64,000 nt of DNA, from positions 2,170,001 to 2,234,000 of the forward strand of contig CAVQEG010000001.1 of the NCBI GenBank assembly GCA_963711465.1. The letters are read 5' to 3'. The DNA comes from CAVQEG01 sp963711465 (GTDB taxonomy: Bacteria; Bacteroidota; Ignavibacteria; OLB7). The notes beneath the pieces were generated by a model. The model was not told the DNA's origin, did no database searches, and saw nothing but the letters and a program-made list of their open reading frames with translations. Made by a program: the position numbers and the translations under genes. This document shows positions 36,081 through 45,824 of the stretch, in pieces. How positions within the stretch are numbered: position 1 is the stretch's first letter; each line of letters opens with the position of its first letter.

Positions 36081-36119
36081 ACGACGCCCCTTCGGCCACG
36101 GATGCCGAAGGGGCGTCGT
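36081..36119 (-). terminator. 16-bp perfect hairpin downstream of P1
   Basis: ACGACGCCCCTTCGGC and its exact complement enclose a 7-nt loop, 115 bases after the P1 stop and 107 bases before the SRAP start. There is no T run, so termination would rest on the stem alone. It carries the same CGCCCCT core as the terminators of P2 and P3. Confidence 0.6.
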
Positions 36120-36234
36120 CTCGTCTCGGACGGGCGGATGGATCACAGGTGAGGATCTGCACCGCCGCCGTTCGCCTTGTCAGCGCCGGGCCGACCGGCA
36201 CGGTACGGTCGGCCCGACACTTCACACGCGTATG

Positions 36235-39200
36235 CTAGTGAACCACGACCAGCCGGCTCGTCACCCGCTGACCGCCAACCTCGAGCTCCACGATGTAGCT
36301 GCCCGAGGTGAGATTCACTCCACTGATCTCCACGCTCTGTGCGCCTGTCGACCGCATGCCGATCGGCACCTGCCGCGCCAGTCGGCCATCGCTGCCGTAG
36401 ATCCGCACCGTCGCCATCCCGCTCTCCGGCTGCGTCCACCGCAGCTCCGTCCGCTCTCGCATCGGGTTCGGCCACAACCCCTGCAGCTGCAGGCCCGACG
36501 CCATTCCCGTCACGACCGGTACGGCGTTGATGCCGACGCGGAAGTTGAACGGCGCATCCGACTCGTCGCTCACCGACGGATTCGAAGCATCGCTCACACG
36601 TACCAGCATCTGACCGTTGATGTCCACCGGGCTCAGATCCTCGACGACGTACTCGAAGGTGCCCTGCGCCGCGGCGATCGCGTCGCCGATCGTCCGCCAG
36701 TGGGCCCCGCCGTCGGTGGAGACCTCGATCTTCACCTGCTCGACGTTGTCCGCGGTCCAGTCGACCGTCACCGTGTCCTTGTACATCCAGATCTCGGTGC
36801 CACGGTTCGGGTTGGTCACCACGATCTGCGGAACCACCGGCTGGCTGATCGTGAAGGTGTTGTCGGACTGATCGCCCACCGAGCCATCCTCGGTTTCCAC
36901 CTTCATCAGCATCTGGTCACCCTCGACGTTCGTCGGGACGTTCCAGGCGTACTGGACCGACGTCGCCGGTGTGCGCGTCACCTCGCTCCAGGTACCGCCG
37001 TTGTCGGTCGACAGACTGAGGACGACGTTTCCGGCGACATCGACGGCACTCCAGCGGATGGTCTCCTGCGTACCGCCCATCATCGCCTCGGCACCATTCG
37101 GATAGAGCATCGTCAGCGACGGATGCAGTTCACGCTCCACGGTGAACGAGTTGTCCGAGGCATCCGAGACGCTCGGCGTGGCCTCGACCTTCACCCGGTA
37201 CTTGTCGCCCGGTACGCGCGGCAGCGTCCACTGGTAGCTGCCGGTGGTGCCGCCGTCGGTCGCCGGGACGTTCGAGGTGATCTTCGTCCACGTCGCCCCG
37301 TTGTCGGATGAATAGTAGAGCGTGACACCGCCGTCGATGTCGGTCGCGCTCCAGCGAACGGTGATGGTCGAGCCCTCGGTGAAGTGTTCGCCGCCATTGG
37401 GAACGATCACGCGGAGTACCGGATGCTTCGGCTCGACGATCGAGAACCAGCCGCTCGTCGCCTGCAGCGGCTTTGCCTTGCCGGCTTCGGTCACGCGAAT
37501 CTCGCCCTTGGTCGTCGCCTGGTTCGGCACCGTCCAGTGCAGCGAACCCTGCACGGCCGGCACGTTCGACGCCACCGTCGTCCACGTCTGTCCGCCGTTG
37601 AGCGAGTAGTCCACATCGACCTTGTCGACGCGGTAGGCCTCCCAGCTGACGGTCGCCTGGTCGCCCATCACGTAGGTCTCTCCACCGCTCGGCTGGAAGA
37701 GCAGCAGCGATGGCTCCTGCGCGATACGGAACGGCAGGTCGTTGATGTCGGAGTTGGTCGTCACCGTCTCGTCGGTCAGACGAACGCGACCGGCATCGGT
37801 CGGAATCGCCGGCGGCGTGAAGGTGTACGAGTAGCTGTTGCCGTTGAGACCGGTGGCCACGGTCGACCACGTCAGTCCGTTGTTCGACGAGTACTCGAGC
37901 TTCAGCGTCGTCAGATCCTCTCCGCTCCAGTTGACCGTCACCGGCTGATTCAGATCGAACGTCTGAGCGCTCGGGGTAAGCACGGTGAGGTCGGGACTGA
38001 GGATGAAGAAGTAGTCATCGGAGACGTCACTGAACCGCGGGCGTTCGCTGTTGGTCACGCGGACCAGTCCGAGCCCCGTCGGTCCCTGAGGAACGGTCCA
38101 GTCGAAGGATCCGACGTACGCCGGCAGTCGACGCACCATCTCCTTCCAGGTCGTGCCGCCGTCGAGTGAGTACTCCAGCTTGACGTTCTCGGTCGTCCTG
38201 GTTTCGAAACTGACGTTGAACGTCTGACCGGGAACGAGGCGCTCGCCACCGTTGGGCGTGAGCACCTTGACGCTCGGCTGCTCGATGATCGTGAAGACCG
38301 CGTCGGACGTGTCGCCCGTCGTGGTGCCATTGATCATCACCCGCACCTTCGCGGTGGTCGTCGGTGTGTTCGGAACGATCCAGTTGTAGGTGTTGACGGC
38401 CGGCTTGTTGGAGCTCGTCAGCGAGCCCACGACCGGCAGCCAGTTCACGCCGTTATCGATCGAGTACTCCAGCTTCACCGACTGGATCGGCGGCATGTAT
38501 TCCGACTGCCACTGGATTGTGTTCGTGTCGGATGCTGTCCAGCGCTGACCGCCGTTCGGCGTCACGAGGAACACGCGCGGGCGCACGAGCGAGAACGGCT
38601 TGTCGGAGACGTCGCTCTCGCACCTGTTGACCGCGCTCTCCACCTTGACGAGCGCCTTCGAAGTCTCGAAGTCGGGCGTGATGAAGTTGAACGTATTCAG
38701 TCCCGCCTGCGTCTGGTCCTTCGCGACGGTACCGGCCACGGTCCACGACGCTCCGTTGTCAGTCGACAGGTAGATGGTCAGCGGAAGCGTGCGGTTGAGT
38801 GTCACACGCACCTGCGACTGATAGTTGACGGTGACGAGCTCACCGCCGTTCGGCGATACCACGCGAATTCCATCGCCGTTGAAGTTGCCTTCATCGGCAC
38901 CGATATCCGGGAAGAGCGCGTCGCGAGCGTCGCCATCGAAGTCGTCGGTGACATAGGTGGTCGGCGTCGCGCGGCCCTCGACGGTCGACGGAGCGCAGTT
39001 GTCGATGTGCAGGTCGCCGTTGTCAGGATCGACGAATCCCGGATCGCCGGTGAAGCTGTGCTGGTCCTTGCCGGTGATGCCCTGCAGATCGTAGAGCGTG
39101 TATGCGTATCCGCTCGTGCTGCCGTTGTAGTAGTAAGCGAAGTACCGACTCGAGCTGCTGTTGGCGTCGATGTCGTAGAGGTTGTAGTCCATCGTCAGGT

Positions 39201-40476
39201 TCGACCATCCGTACGGTGCGTAGAGATACGTGCCGTAGGAATAGCCGCCGGAGCCGACATGGATGATGTTGTTACGGTGGTAGGAAACGCCATCCGGGTA
39301 ATAGATGTACCGCAACTGGTATCCAGCCCACGAGCCGTCGATGTAGATCGAATTGCTCTCGTCGATGGTCGTGCCGGAGGCGCTGTAAGTGTAGAAGTAG
39401 TTCGTGTAGATGTAGTACCCGTTGCTCTCCGACTGCGCAAACATGTTGTTGCGCGAGATGAACACGTCCGATGACGACTGGTAGTACCCGTAGTAGTACA
39501 GCAGGTACGGGTACTGGTAGGTACCGTTCGACTTGAAGTCGTAGACGTGGTTTCCTTCGACGATACAGTGATCACCGTAGCCGTAGTAGTCGTAGATGTA
39601 GATGCCGTAGAGGTATCCGCTGACCGACTGACTGGTCTGGTGGATCTGATTGCCCCGCACCGTCGTGTACGGCGAGTAGTAGACGTAGACGGCGTATCCG
39701 CTGTAGGAGTAGCTCGGCCCCCACGCCCAGTTGACGATATCATTATCGATGATGTCGTTGTGCGTGCTCTGGTAGCTTCCACTCGAACCGTAAATGGCTA
39801 CACCGTACTGCCCACGGTAGGTGTTCGTCGGATCGCCGATGACGTTGTTCTGAATGACGTTGTAGTCACAGTAGCCATACGACGAGCTCGCGCCACCGAT
39901 CATCACCACTGCGCCACCGGAACTGTAGGAGTAGTAGTAGTAGCTGTTGAGCTGGAGGTTGCAGTTGCGGACGGTATCATAATCGGCATCGTTGCGGATC
40001 CAGATCGTCGAACAGTACGTCGAGCTGTAGTTGTTCAACAGCGTCAGGTTGCGCGTTACCGTACCGTTGGTCGAACTGTTTCCGTCGATGATATAGTGAT
40101 CACCGCCGTAGATGTCGAAAATCGCATCGTAGGAAAGACTGCCGCTGATCGTCACGTTTGCGCCCGGAGCAGGACGGAACGTGACGGTATTGGTGGCACT
40201 CATTCCGGTTGCCTGATACAGGTAGATGCTGCTGGTGATGGTGTAGCTCCCGCCGAGGATGTTGAACACCACCGGTCCGGAGACACCATAGCTCGAAACC
40301 GCGGAAGCAGCCGCGGAAAGCGACGAATAATTGCCGCCGCTCCCTACGGTATACGTTCCGTTCAGCTGCGCCGACGCCTGCGTTCCGACGATCGCCGCAA
40401 GCACCACCCCGATGCCTGCGACCCAGCCGAACAACGACGACGCTCGTGTACGTAGTCTCTGATAAAATTCATCCAT
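36235..40476 (-). CDS. P1: giant beta-helix / Ig-module surface protein, T9SS-sorted
   Basis: 1413 residues; ATG 40476 follows AGGTGACTGGGA. The signal peptide covers 1-37 (ending ASAQ). Residues about 40-510 are a tyrosine-rich parallel beta-helix (GSYTITSS, DGNSSTNGTV, NVIQNNVIGDP, GVAIYGSSG). Eight Ig-like modules of about 97 residues follow (about 550-1325). Most open with PNGGE-like turns and carry one SxDxGxxW-like motif each (STDNGASW, SIDNGVNW, SLDGGTTW); the fourth module has lost the PNGG turn (TPSAQTF). Residues 1333-1413 are the T9SS sorting domain (GLWPNPMRERTELRW to RLVVVH). Probably an adhesin or surface-layer fibre; ligand unknown. Last gene of the array. Confidence 0.88.
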   Translation of the reverse strand: MDEFYQRLRTRASSLFGWVAGIGVVLAAIVGTQASAQLNGTYTVGSGGNYSSLSAAASAVSSYGVSGPVVFNILGGSYTITSSIYLYQATGMSATNTVTFRPAPGANVTISGSLSYDAIFDIYGGDHYIIDGNSSTNGTVTRNLTLLNNYSSTYCSTIWIRNDADYDTVRNCNLQLNSYYYYSYSSGGAVVMIGGASSSYGYCDYNVIQNNVIGDPTNTYRGQYGVAIYGSSGSYQSTHNDIIDNDIVNWAWGPSYSYSGYAVYVYYSPYTTVRGNQIHQTSQSVSGYLYGIYIYDYYGYGDHCIVEGNHVYDFKSNGTYQYPYLLYYYGYYQSSSDVFISRNNMFAQSESNGYYIYTNYFYTYSASGTTIDESNSIYIDGSWAGYQLRYIYYPDGVSYHRNNIIHVGSGGYSYGTYLYAPYGWSNLTMDYNLYDIDANSSSSRYFAYYYNGSTSGYAYTLYDLQGITGKDQHSFTGDPGFVDPDNGDLHIDNCAPSTVEGRATPTTYVTDDFDGDARDALFPDIGADEGNFNGDGIRVVSPNGGELVTVNYQSQVRVTLNRTLPLTIYLSTDNGASWTVAGTVAKDQTQAGLNTFNFITPDFETSKALVKVESAVNRCESDVSDKPFSLVRPRVFLVTPNGGQRWTASDTNTIQWQSEYMPPIQSVKLEYSIDNGVNWLPVVGSLTSSNKPAVNTYNWIVPNTPTTTAKVRVMINGTTTGDTSDAVFTIIEQPSVKVLTPNGGERLVPGQTFNVSFETRTTENVKLEYSLDGGTTWKEMVRRLPAYVGSFDWTVPQGPTGLGLVRVTNSERPRFSDVSDDYFFILSPDLTVLTPSAQTFDLNQPVTVNWSGEDLTTLKLEYSSNNGLTWSTVATGLNGNSYSYTFTPPAIPTDAGRVRLTDETVTTNSDINDLPFRIAQEPSLLLFQPSGGETYVMGDQATVSWEAYRVDKVDVDYSLNGGQTWTTVASNVPAVQGSLHWTVPNQATTKGEIRVTEAGKAKPLQATSGWFSIVEPKHPVLRVIVPNGGEHFTEGSTITVRWSATDIDGGVTLYYSSDNGATWTKITSNVPATDGGTTGSYQWTLPRVPGDKYRVKVEATPSVSDASDNSFTVERELHPSLTMLYPNGAEAMMGGTQETIRWSAVDVAGNVVLSLSTDNGGTWSEVTRTPATSVQYAWNVPTNVEGDQMLMKVETEDGSVGDQSDNTFTISQPVVPQIVVTNPNRGTEIWMYKDTVTVDWTADNVEQVKIEVSTDGGAHWRTIGDAIAAAQGTFEYVVEDLSPVDINGQMLVRVSDASNPSVSDESDAPFNFRVGINAVPVVTGMASGLQLQGLWPNPMRERTELRWTQPESGMATVRIYGSDGRLARQVPIGMRSTGAQSVEISGVNLTSGSYIVELEVGGQRVTSRLVVVH

Positions 40477-40623
40477 TCCCAGTCACCTGTCGGAAATGTG
40501 TTAGAGGGGATGATCGGAGCAGTCAGACGACCACTCCGCGTTGATTGACGGATATTTGAACGTTCACCACCGGCATGACGGCGAACGGAATTCAACCGAT
40601 GTGTGGCTCGAAGCGGGGTGAGA

Positions 40624-40648
40624 GTCTCTCAGAATTGCTCTGAGAGAC
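40624..40648 (-). promoter_or_regulatory. Leader hairpin of P1
   Basis: A perfect 10-bp stem (GTCTCTCAGA with TCTGAGAGAC) and 5-nt loop, 148 bases before the P1 start. It is not found in the other leaders and has no T run. It could be a regulatory stem or a dyad binding site. Confidence 0.45.
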
Positions 40649-40803
40649 CTGAGGTCAGTCGTCGAAATTCGCGTCGGGTACGCGTCTCGGGTCGATCACA
40701 ATTCCCAGTTCGAGTCCTCTCGGTGCCGGGGTGACGGATCGAGAGACTCGTAAAAAGCAGGGATTATTAAGATGATCGAATACCCTGGAGCCGAGTACTA
40801 AAA

Positions 40804-40978
40804 CGGCCCTCGTGCAGTGCACGAAGGCCGAAGATTTTTGGAATTTCGATGGCGCGTCGTCGTCGGTCGTATCGCCGTAGCGTTTATTGCGACACCATGG
40901 TCAACCGTCGGGATGGGATTGCCGAATCGGTCGGGAGCGCCATCATTTCCGATAACCCGAAATGTATGAAAAGGTTTC
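40804..40978 (-). ncRNA. Conserved leader cassette, copy 1 (candidate structured RNA)
   Basis: The cassette runs on the minus strand from a 25-nt box (GAAAC ... GGGTT, 40978-40954) through GCAATAA (40890-40884) to a hairpin at 40830-40804. The hairpin has arm CGGCCUUCGUGC, a 3-nt loop and a complementary arm with one G-U pair, and ends in UUUUAG. The same order and spacing recur at 45559-45715 and 50319-50497. It may be a leader attenuator or a free small RNA of roughly 150 nt with its own terminator. Confidence 0.4.
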
Positions 40979-40997
40979 CGTGAAATTCGATCGAACC

Positions 40998-41037
40998 AAA
41001 AAAAATAAAGCCCCTCCGGCAGGGTGGCCGGAGGGGC
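40998..41037 (-). terminator. Rho-independent terminator of P2
   Basis: A perfect 11-bp stem (GCCCCTCCGGC, 6-nt loop) is followed on the minus strand by TTTATTTTTTTT, 31 bases after the P2 stop. Confidence 0.93.
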
Positions 41038-41068
41038 GTCGTCTCATTAATTACCCCGGTCGGTCGTC

Positions 41069-44000
41069 TCAGCGGGTAATGACCACCTGTGTAATTACCC
41101 GATCGACACCGACCCGTACCTCGACGATGTAGGCGCCCGAGGGGAGATTCAATCCCTCGAGTTCAACGCTCTGCCGACCCGTCCCCCGCTGCCCGATCGG
41201 CAGCTCGCGTGCGACACGACCGTCGGAACCATAGAGGCGCACAGACACGTTGCCGCCCCGAGACTGTGTCCACCGCAGCTGCGCATGGTCACGCATCGGA
41301 TTCGGCCAGATACCCTGCATCGTCAGTCCACTCTCGACACCGGTAATGGCGGGTACGGCGCTGATGCCCGTATGGAAGGAGAACGGCGCGTCGGACTCGT
41401 CGAATACCGTCGGGTCGCTCACGTCGCTGACCCGCACCAGCAGCGTATTGTCCAGCGGGACCAGACTCAGATCCTCGACGACGTAATCGAACGTGCCGGC
41501 CGCTGCCGACACCGCGTCGGCAATCGTGCGCCACTGCTTCCCACCGTCGATCGACAGCTCGATCTTCACCTGATCGACGTTCTCCGATGTCCAGTCGACG
41601 CGAACGGTGTCGCGGTACGTCCAGACTTCGGTGCCCTCGTTCGGATTGCGCACGACAATCTGCGGAACGATCGGCTGTGCGATCGTGAACGTCGCGTCCG
41701 ACACGTCGGAGTACTGCCCGTCCTCGGTTTCCACGCGCATCAGCATCTGGTCTCCCTCCACGTCGGTCGGCACCTGCCAGACGAACTGGGCGGCCGCCGC
41801 CGGCAGTCGCTGCAGTTGACTCCAGGTCGATCCCGCATCGGTCGACAGACTCAGGAGGACGTTGCCGGGCACGTCGACCGCGCTCCAGCGGACCGTCTCC
41901 TGCGTACCGCCGGTCATCGTCTCACCGCCATTGGGATAGAGCATCGTCAACGACGGATGCAGTTTGCGATCGACGGTGAACAAGTTGTCCGATGCGTCCG
42001 AGACGCTCGGCGTCGACTGCACCTTCACCCGGTAATTGGTGCCGGGAATCGGCGGAACGGTCCAGTCGTAACTGCCGGTCGTGCCGCCGTCGGTGGCGGG
42101 CACGTTCGTCGCGATGATCGTCCACGTCGCTCCGCCGTCGGTCGAGTAGTAGAGCTCGACGCCACCGTCGATGTCCGTCGCACTCCACCGGATGCTCGCT
42201 GTCGTTCCCTCAGTGAAATGCTCACCACCGTTGGGGGCGATCACTCTCAGTGCCGGATGCTTGGGCTCGATGATCGAGAACCAGCCGCTCGTCGCCGTCA
42301 GCGGATTGATCCGTCCGGCCTCGGTCACCCGTACCTCGCCCTTCGTGGTCGTCTGGTTCGGCAGCGTCCAGTGCATCGAACCCTGCACGGCCGGAACGTT
42401 GGACCCGATGGTCGTCCACGTCGAACCGCCATCGAGCGAGTACTCGATGTTCACCTTGTCGACCCGGTACGATTCCCAGCTGATCGTCGCCTCACCGCCC
42501 ATCACGTACGTCTCTCCGCCACTCGGCTGGAAGAGCAGCAGCGACGGCTCCTGCGCGATCTTGAACGGGATGTCGTTTACGTCGGAATTCGTGGTCACCG
42601 TTTCGTCGGTCAGCCGTACGCGGCCGGCGTCGGTCGGGATCGCCGGCGGCGTGAAGGTGTAGGTGCCGAGATTCCCATCCAGGCCCGTGGCGACGGTCGA
42701 CCACGTGGTACCGTTGTTCGATGAGTACTCGAGCCTGAGCGTCGTCAGATCGTTGCCGCTCCAGTTGACCATCACCGGCTGATCCAGATCGTAGATCCCG
42801 CCGTTCGGCGAGAGCACCGTCAGCTCGGGGCTGAGAATCAGGAAGTAATCGTCCGAGACGTCGCTGAAGCGAGGCCGCTCGGCGTTGGTGGCCCGGATCA
42901 GTCCCTGACCGGTCGGCACGTTTGGAACCGTCCAGCTGTAGGAGCCGACATAGGCCGGCAGCCGCCGTACCAGGTCCGTCCACGTGGCGCCGCCGTCGAG
43001 TGAGTACTCGAGCTTCACGTTGTCGGTGGTGACGGTCTGCACGTTCACCGTGAACGACTGACCCGGCACCAGCCGCTCGCCGCCGTTCGGCGTGACGACC
43101 CTGATGCTCGGCTGGGCGATGATCGTGAAGACGGCGTCGGAGGTGTCACCGATCGTCGTTCCGGGAACGACCGCACGAACCAGGGCGGTGGTCGACGGGG
43201 TATTCGGAACGATCCAGTCGAATCCATTCACCGCCGGCTTGTTCGGACTCGTCAGGGAACCCGCGATCGGCAGCCACGACTGACCGTTGTCGGTGGAGTA
43301 CTCGAGCGTGATCGACATCACCGGCGGGAGGTACTCGGTCTGCCACTGAATTCGGTTCGTGTCCGACGCAGTCCAGCGCTGACCACCGTTCGGCATCGTC
43401 AGGTACACGCGTGGGCGCACCAGCGAGAAGACGCGGTCCGACTGATCCATTTCGCACGTATTCACGCCGCTGACCACCTTCAGCAGTGCCGTGGCCGTCT
43501 CGACGTTCGGCGTGGTGAAGGCGAAGGTGTTGGTGCCTGCGACAGTCTGGCTCTTCGAAATGGTGGCTGCGACGGTCCACGACGAACCGTTGTTGGTCGA
43601 CAGGTAGACCGTCAATGGAAGCGGCCGGCTGAGCGACACGCGAATGTCGGACTGGTAGTTATTGGTCACCAGCTCGCCGCCGTTGGGCGAGAGCACCCGG
43701 ATTCCGTCGCCGTTGAAATTCCCCTCATCGGCACCGACGTCGGGGAATGCGGGATCGCGCGGATCACCGTCCATATCCTCGGTCACATAGGTCGACGGAG
43801 TTCCGCGGGACTCCACCAGGGCGGGCGCACAGTTGTCGATGTGCAGGTCACCGTTGTCGGGATCGACGAAGCCGGGATCGCCGGTGAACGAATGCGCATC
43901 ACGTCCGGTCGCGCTCTGCCACTCCGAGAGCGAATAGACGGTACCGCTCGTGCTGCCGTTGTAGTAGTAGGCGAAGTACCGCCCGCCACTGCTGTTGGCG

Positions 44001-45310
44001 TTGATGTTCAGCAGGTTGTAGTCGGAGGTGAACGTGGAGAATCCGTAGTACGAGTAGTAGTACAGACCGTAGAAGTACCCGCTGCCGTCCACGTAGACGA
44101 TGTTGTTCTTCTGCGAATAGGTTCCGTCGGGATAGTAGATCGACTTTGCGTAGCAGTAGCCCTGCCAACTGCCGTCGATGTAGATCGAGTTGTTCTCGTC
44201 GATCACCGTTCCATAGCCACCGTACATCTCCGTGTAGAACGGATAGAGGTAGTAGCCGTTGGTCTCGCTGTAGGCGATGGTGTTGTTGCGGAAGGTGAAG
44301 ACGTCGTTGGACGACTGGTAATCGGCGATGTAGAAAACGAAGTACGGATAGCTGTAGGAGGCGGAGGACTTCATATCGTATATGCGATTGCCCTCTGCGG
44401 TGGTCCCCATCGAGTAGCCATCGTAGTCGTCGATATACAGCGCGTAGAGGTATCCGCTTGCCGAGGCCGTCGTCTGGTGAATCTGGTTGCCGTGGATCAG
44501 CGTGTAGCGCGACGTCTCGATGAAGATGCCGTACCCGTCGTAGTAGTAGTCGGGCGCCTGACCGAAGTTGACGATGTCGTTGTCGCGAATCTCGTTGTAG
44601 TCGTTCTCATCTCCCCAGCTCGCGTAAATGGCGACGCCGCATGGAGCCCGATAGGTTCCGTTCGGATCGCCGATCACATTGTTCTGGATGACGTTGTAGT
44701 CGCAATTGGCGTCATACCCGTAGTAGCCGCCCAGCATCACGATGGCACCACCGCTCTCGGGGTCGTAGTAGTAGTAGGTATTTGCCTGGAGATTGCAGTT
44801 CTGAATCGTGTTGTAGCTCGAAGCGTAGTGCAGCCAGATCGTCGAGCAGTACGTCGAGCTGTAGTTATTGCGAATCGTCATGTTGCGCGTTACCGTACTG
44901 CCGGTCGAGCTGTTGCCATCGATGACGTAGTACGAACCGCCGTTGATTTCGATAATCGCGTCGTAGGCGAGGCTGCCGGTGATCGTCACGTCCGCACCCG
45001 GTTCGGGTCGGAACGTGACGGTATTGGTAGCGCTCATGCCGCTCACGTAGTAGAGGTCGATTCCGCTCGAAAGCGTGTATGTACCACCGATGATCTCGAA
45101 CACGACGGGTCCGGAGACTCCATTGGAATTGAGGTCCGATACCGCCGATGCGATCGAGGAGTAGTCGCCACCGCTTCCGATTCGATAGGTACCGCTCAGC
45201 TGTGCGGACGCGTCGAATCCCAATGCCGCGGTGAGGACGGCCACGAGCAGTGCCAGACGGATCAACGGCGTCGATCGGCCGAGCAGGGAACGTGCGTATT
45301 CACTGGCCAT
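41069..45310 (-). CDS. P2: giant beta-helix / Ig-module surface protein, T9SS-sorted
   Basis: 1413 residues, the same length as P1 and P3, but the most diverged of the three in nucleotide sequence. Its N-terminus (MASEYARSLLGRSTP) differs from the MHG(F/Y/I)Y starts of P3, P4 and P5. The signal peptide ends DASAQ at about 37. In the beta-helix, CDYNVIQNNVIGDPNGTYR and HGNQIHQTTASASGYLYAL match the siblings. Eight modules follow with Asp-box-like motifs (STNNGSSW, STDNGQSW, SLDGGATW). The sorting domain runs from GIWPNPMRDHAQLRW to RVITQVVITR. ATG 45310 is preceded by ACAGGTGG. Confidence 0.88.
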   Translation of the reverse strand: MASEYARSLLGRSTPLIRLALLVAVLTAALGFDASAQLSGTYRIGSGGDYSSIASAVSDLNSNGVSGPVVFEIIGGTYTLSSGIDLYYVSGMSATNTVTFRPEPGADVTITGSLAYDAIIEINGGSYYVIDGNSSTGSTVTRNMTIRNNYSSTYCSTIWLHYASSYNTIQNCNLQANTYYYYDPESGGAIVMLGGYYGYDANCDYNVIQNNVIGDPNGTYRAPCGVAIYASWGDENDYNEIRDNDIVNFGQAPDYYYDGYGIFIETSRYTLIHGNQIHQTTASASGYLYALYIDDYDGYSMGTTAEGNRIYDMKSSASYSYPYFVFYIADYQSSNDVFTFRNNTIAYSETNGYYLYPFYTEMYGGYGTVIDENNSIYIDGSWQGYCYAKSIYYPDGTYSQKNNIVYVDGSGYFYGLYYYSYYGFSTFTSDYNLLNINANSSGGRYFAYYYNGSTSGTVYSLSEWQSATGRDAHSFTGDPGFVDPDNGDLHIDNCAPALVESRGTPSTYVTEDMDGDPRDPAFPDVGADEGNFNGDGIRVLSPNGGELVTNNYQSDIRVSLSRPLPLTVYLSTNNGSSWTVAATISKSQTVAGTNTFAFTTPNVETATALLKVVSGVNTCEMDQSDRVFSLVRPRVYLTMPNGGQRWTASDTNRIQWQTEYLPPVMSITLEYSTDNGQSWLPIAGSLTSPNKPAVNGFDWIVPNTPSTTALVRAVVPGTTIGDTSDAVFTIIAQPSIRVVTPNGGERLVPGQSFTVNVQTVTTDNVKLEYSLDGGATWTDLVRRLPAYVGSYSWTVPNVPTGQGLIRATNAERPRFSDVSDDYFLILSPELTVLSPNGGIYDLDQPVMVNWSGNDLTTLRLEYSSNNGTTWSTVATGLDGNLGTYTFTPPAIPTDAGRVRLTDETVTTNSDVNDIPFKIAQEPSLLLFQPSGGETYVMGGEATISWESYRVDKVNIEYSLDGGSTWTTIGSNVPAVQGSMHWTLPNQTTTKGEVRVTEAGRINPLTATSGWFSIIEPKHPALRVIAPNGGEHFTEGTTASIRWSATDIDGGVELYYSTDGGATWTIIATNVPATDGGTTGSYDWTVPPIPGTNYRVKVQSTPSVSDASDNLFTVDRKLHPSLTMLYPNGGETMTGGTQETVRWSAVDVPGNVLLSLSTDAGSTWSQLQRLPAAAAQFVWQVPTDVEGDQMLMRVETEDGQYSDVSDATFTIAQPIVPQIVVRNPNEGTEVWTYRDTVRVDWTSENVDQVKIELSIDGGKQWRTIADAVSAAAGTFDYVVEDLSLVPLDNTLLVRVSDVSDPTVFDESDAPFSFHTGISAVPAITGVESGLTMQGIWPNPMRDHAQLRWTQSRGGNVSVRLYGSDGRVARELPIGQRGTGRQSVELEGLNLPSGAYIVEVRVGVDRVITQVVITR

Positions 45311-45558
45311 AACAGTCCACCTGTCCAGAATTGTGGGATGAATGAAACGGCGACGAGCACCGTTCCGGGGATGTATTCCGACCGCGCGGGGACGCGGGGC
45401 GTAATTCAGACTGGGTTACCGAACCGCTTGTGCGTTCATGTTTTCTGCATTCATTTGAATTTTCGCCGCCTGAACCGCTGATGGCCATGCCCCTGCGGGA
45501 AATAGTCGTGCTGCGGATTAATGGGATTCGTTCGATCGCCGACCCCAGAAAGCACGAA

Positions 45559-45715
45559 CGGCTCTCGCACGATGTGCGAAAGCCGCGGATTACGGGAGCA
45601 GACGAATGTTCCGGAACCGGCACGACGCGGATTCATTGCAGGGGCGAATCGCGGATCGTGTCGTTACAGGGGGTCCGATTCCGCAACCGGAACCCCCGAT
45701 GTGTGAAAAAGTTTC
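45559..45715 (-). ncRNA. Conserved leader cassette, copy 2 (candidate structured RNA)
   Basis: The 25-nt box lies at 45715-45691, a GCAATGA variant at 45639-45633 and the hairpin at 45585-45559. The hairpin arm is CGGCUUUCGCAC with a 3-nt loop and one G-U pair. Compared with copy 1 the stem changes on both sides in step (UGC/GCA to CAC/GUG), which argues for a conserved RNA structure. The tail is UUCGUGCUUUC. Confidence 0.4.
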
Positions 45716-45733
45716 AGCGAAAGCAGACCGGTG

Positions 45734-45778
45734 AAAAAATAAAACGGCGCCCCTCCGGATTGCTCCGAAGGGGCGCCG
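45734..45778 (-). terminator. Rho-independent terminator of P3
   Basis: A 15-bp stem with one mismatch (arm CGGCGCCCCT at its base) is followed on the minus strand by TTTTATTTTTTC, 47 bases after the P3 stop. Confidence 0.92.
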
Positions 45779-45824
45779 AAACAGTACTGCACGTTGGAGT
45801 TCGTGCGACGTCGTTTTCGACGCG

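Larger units (their letters stand above)
40477..41068. other. P2-P1 intergenic region, long leader of P1
   Basis: 592 bases without a gene. In the direction of transcription it holds the P2 terminator, a conserved 25-nt box (40978-40954), GCAATAA (40890-40884), a 12-bp hairpin (40830-40804), a second perfect hairpin at 40648-40624 and the P1 ribosome site. Confidence 0.8.
45311..45824. other. P3-P2 intergenic region, long leader of P2
   Basis: 514 bases without a gene. It holds the P3 terminator, a copy of the conserved cassette and about 250 bases of leader in which nothing further is recognised. A minus-strand open frame that enters from P3 is a shadow. Confidence 0.8.
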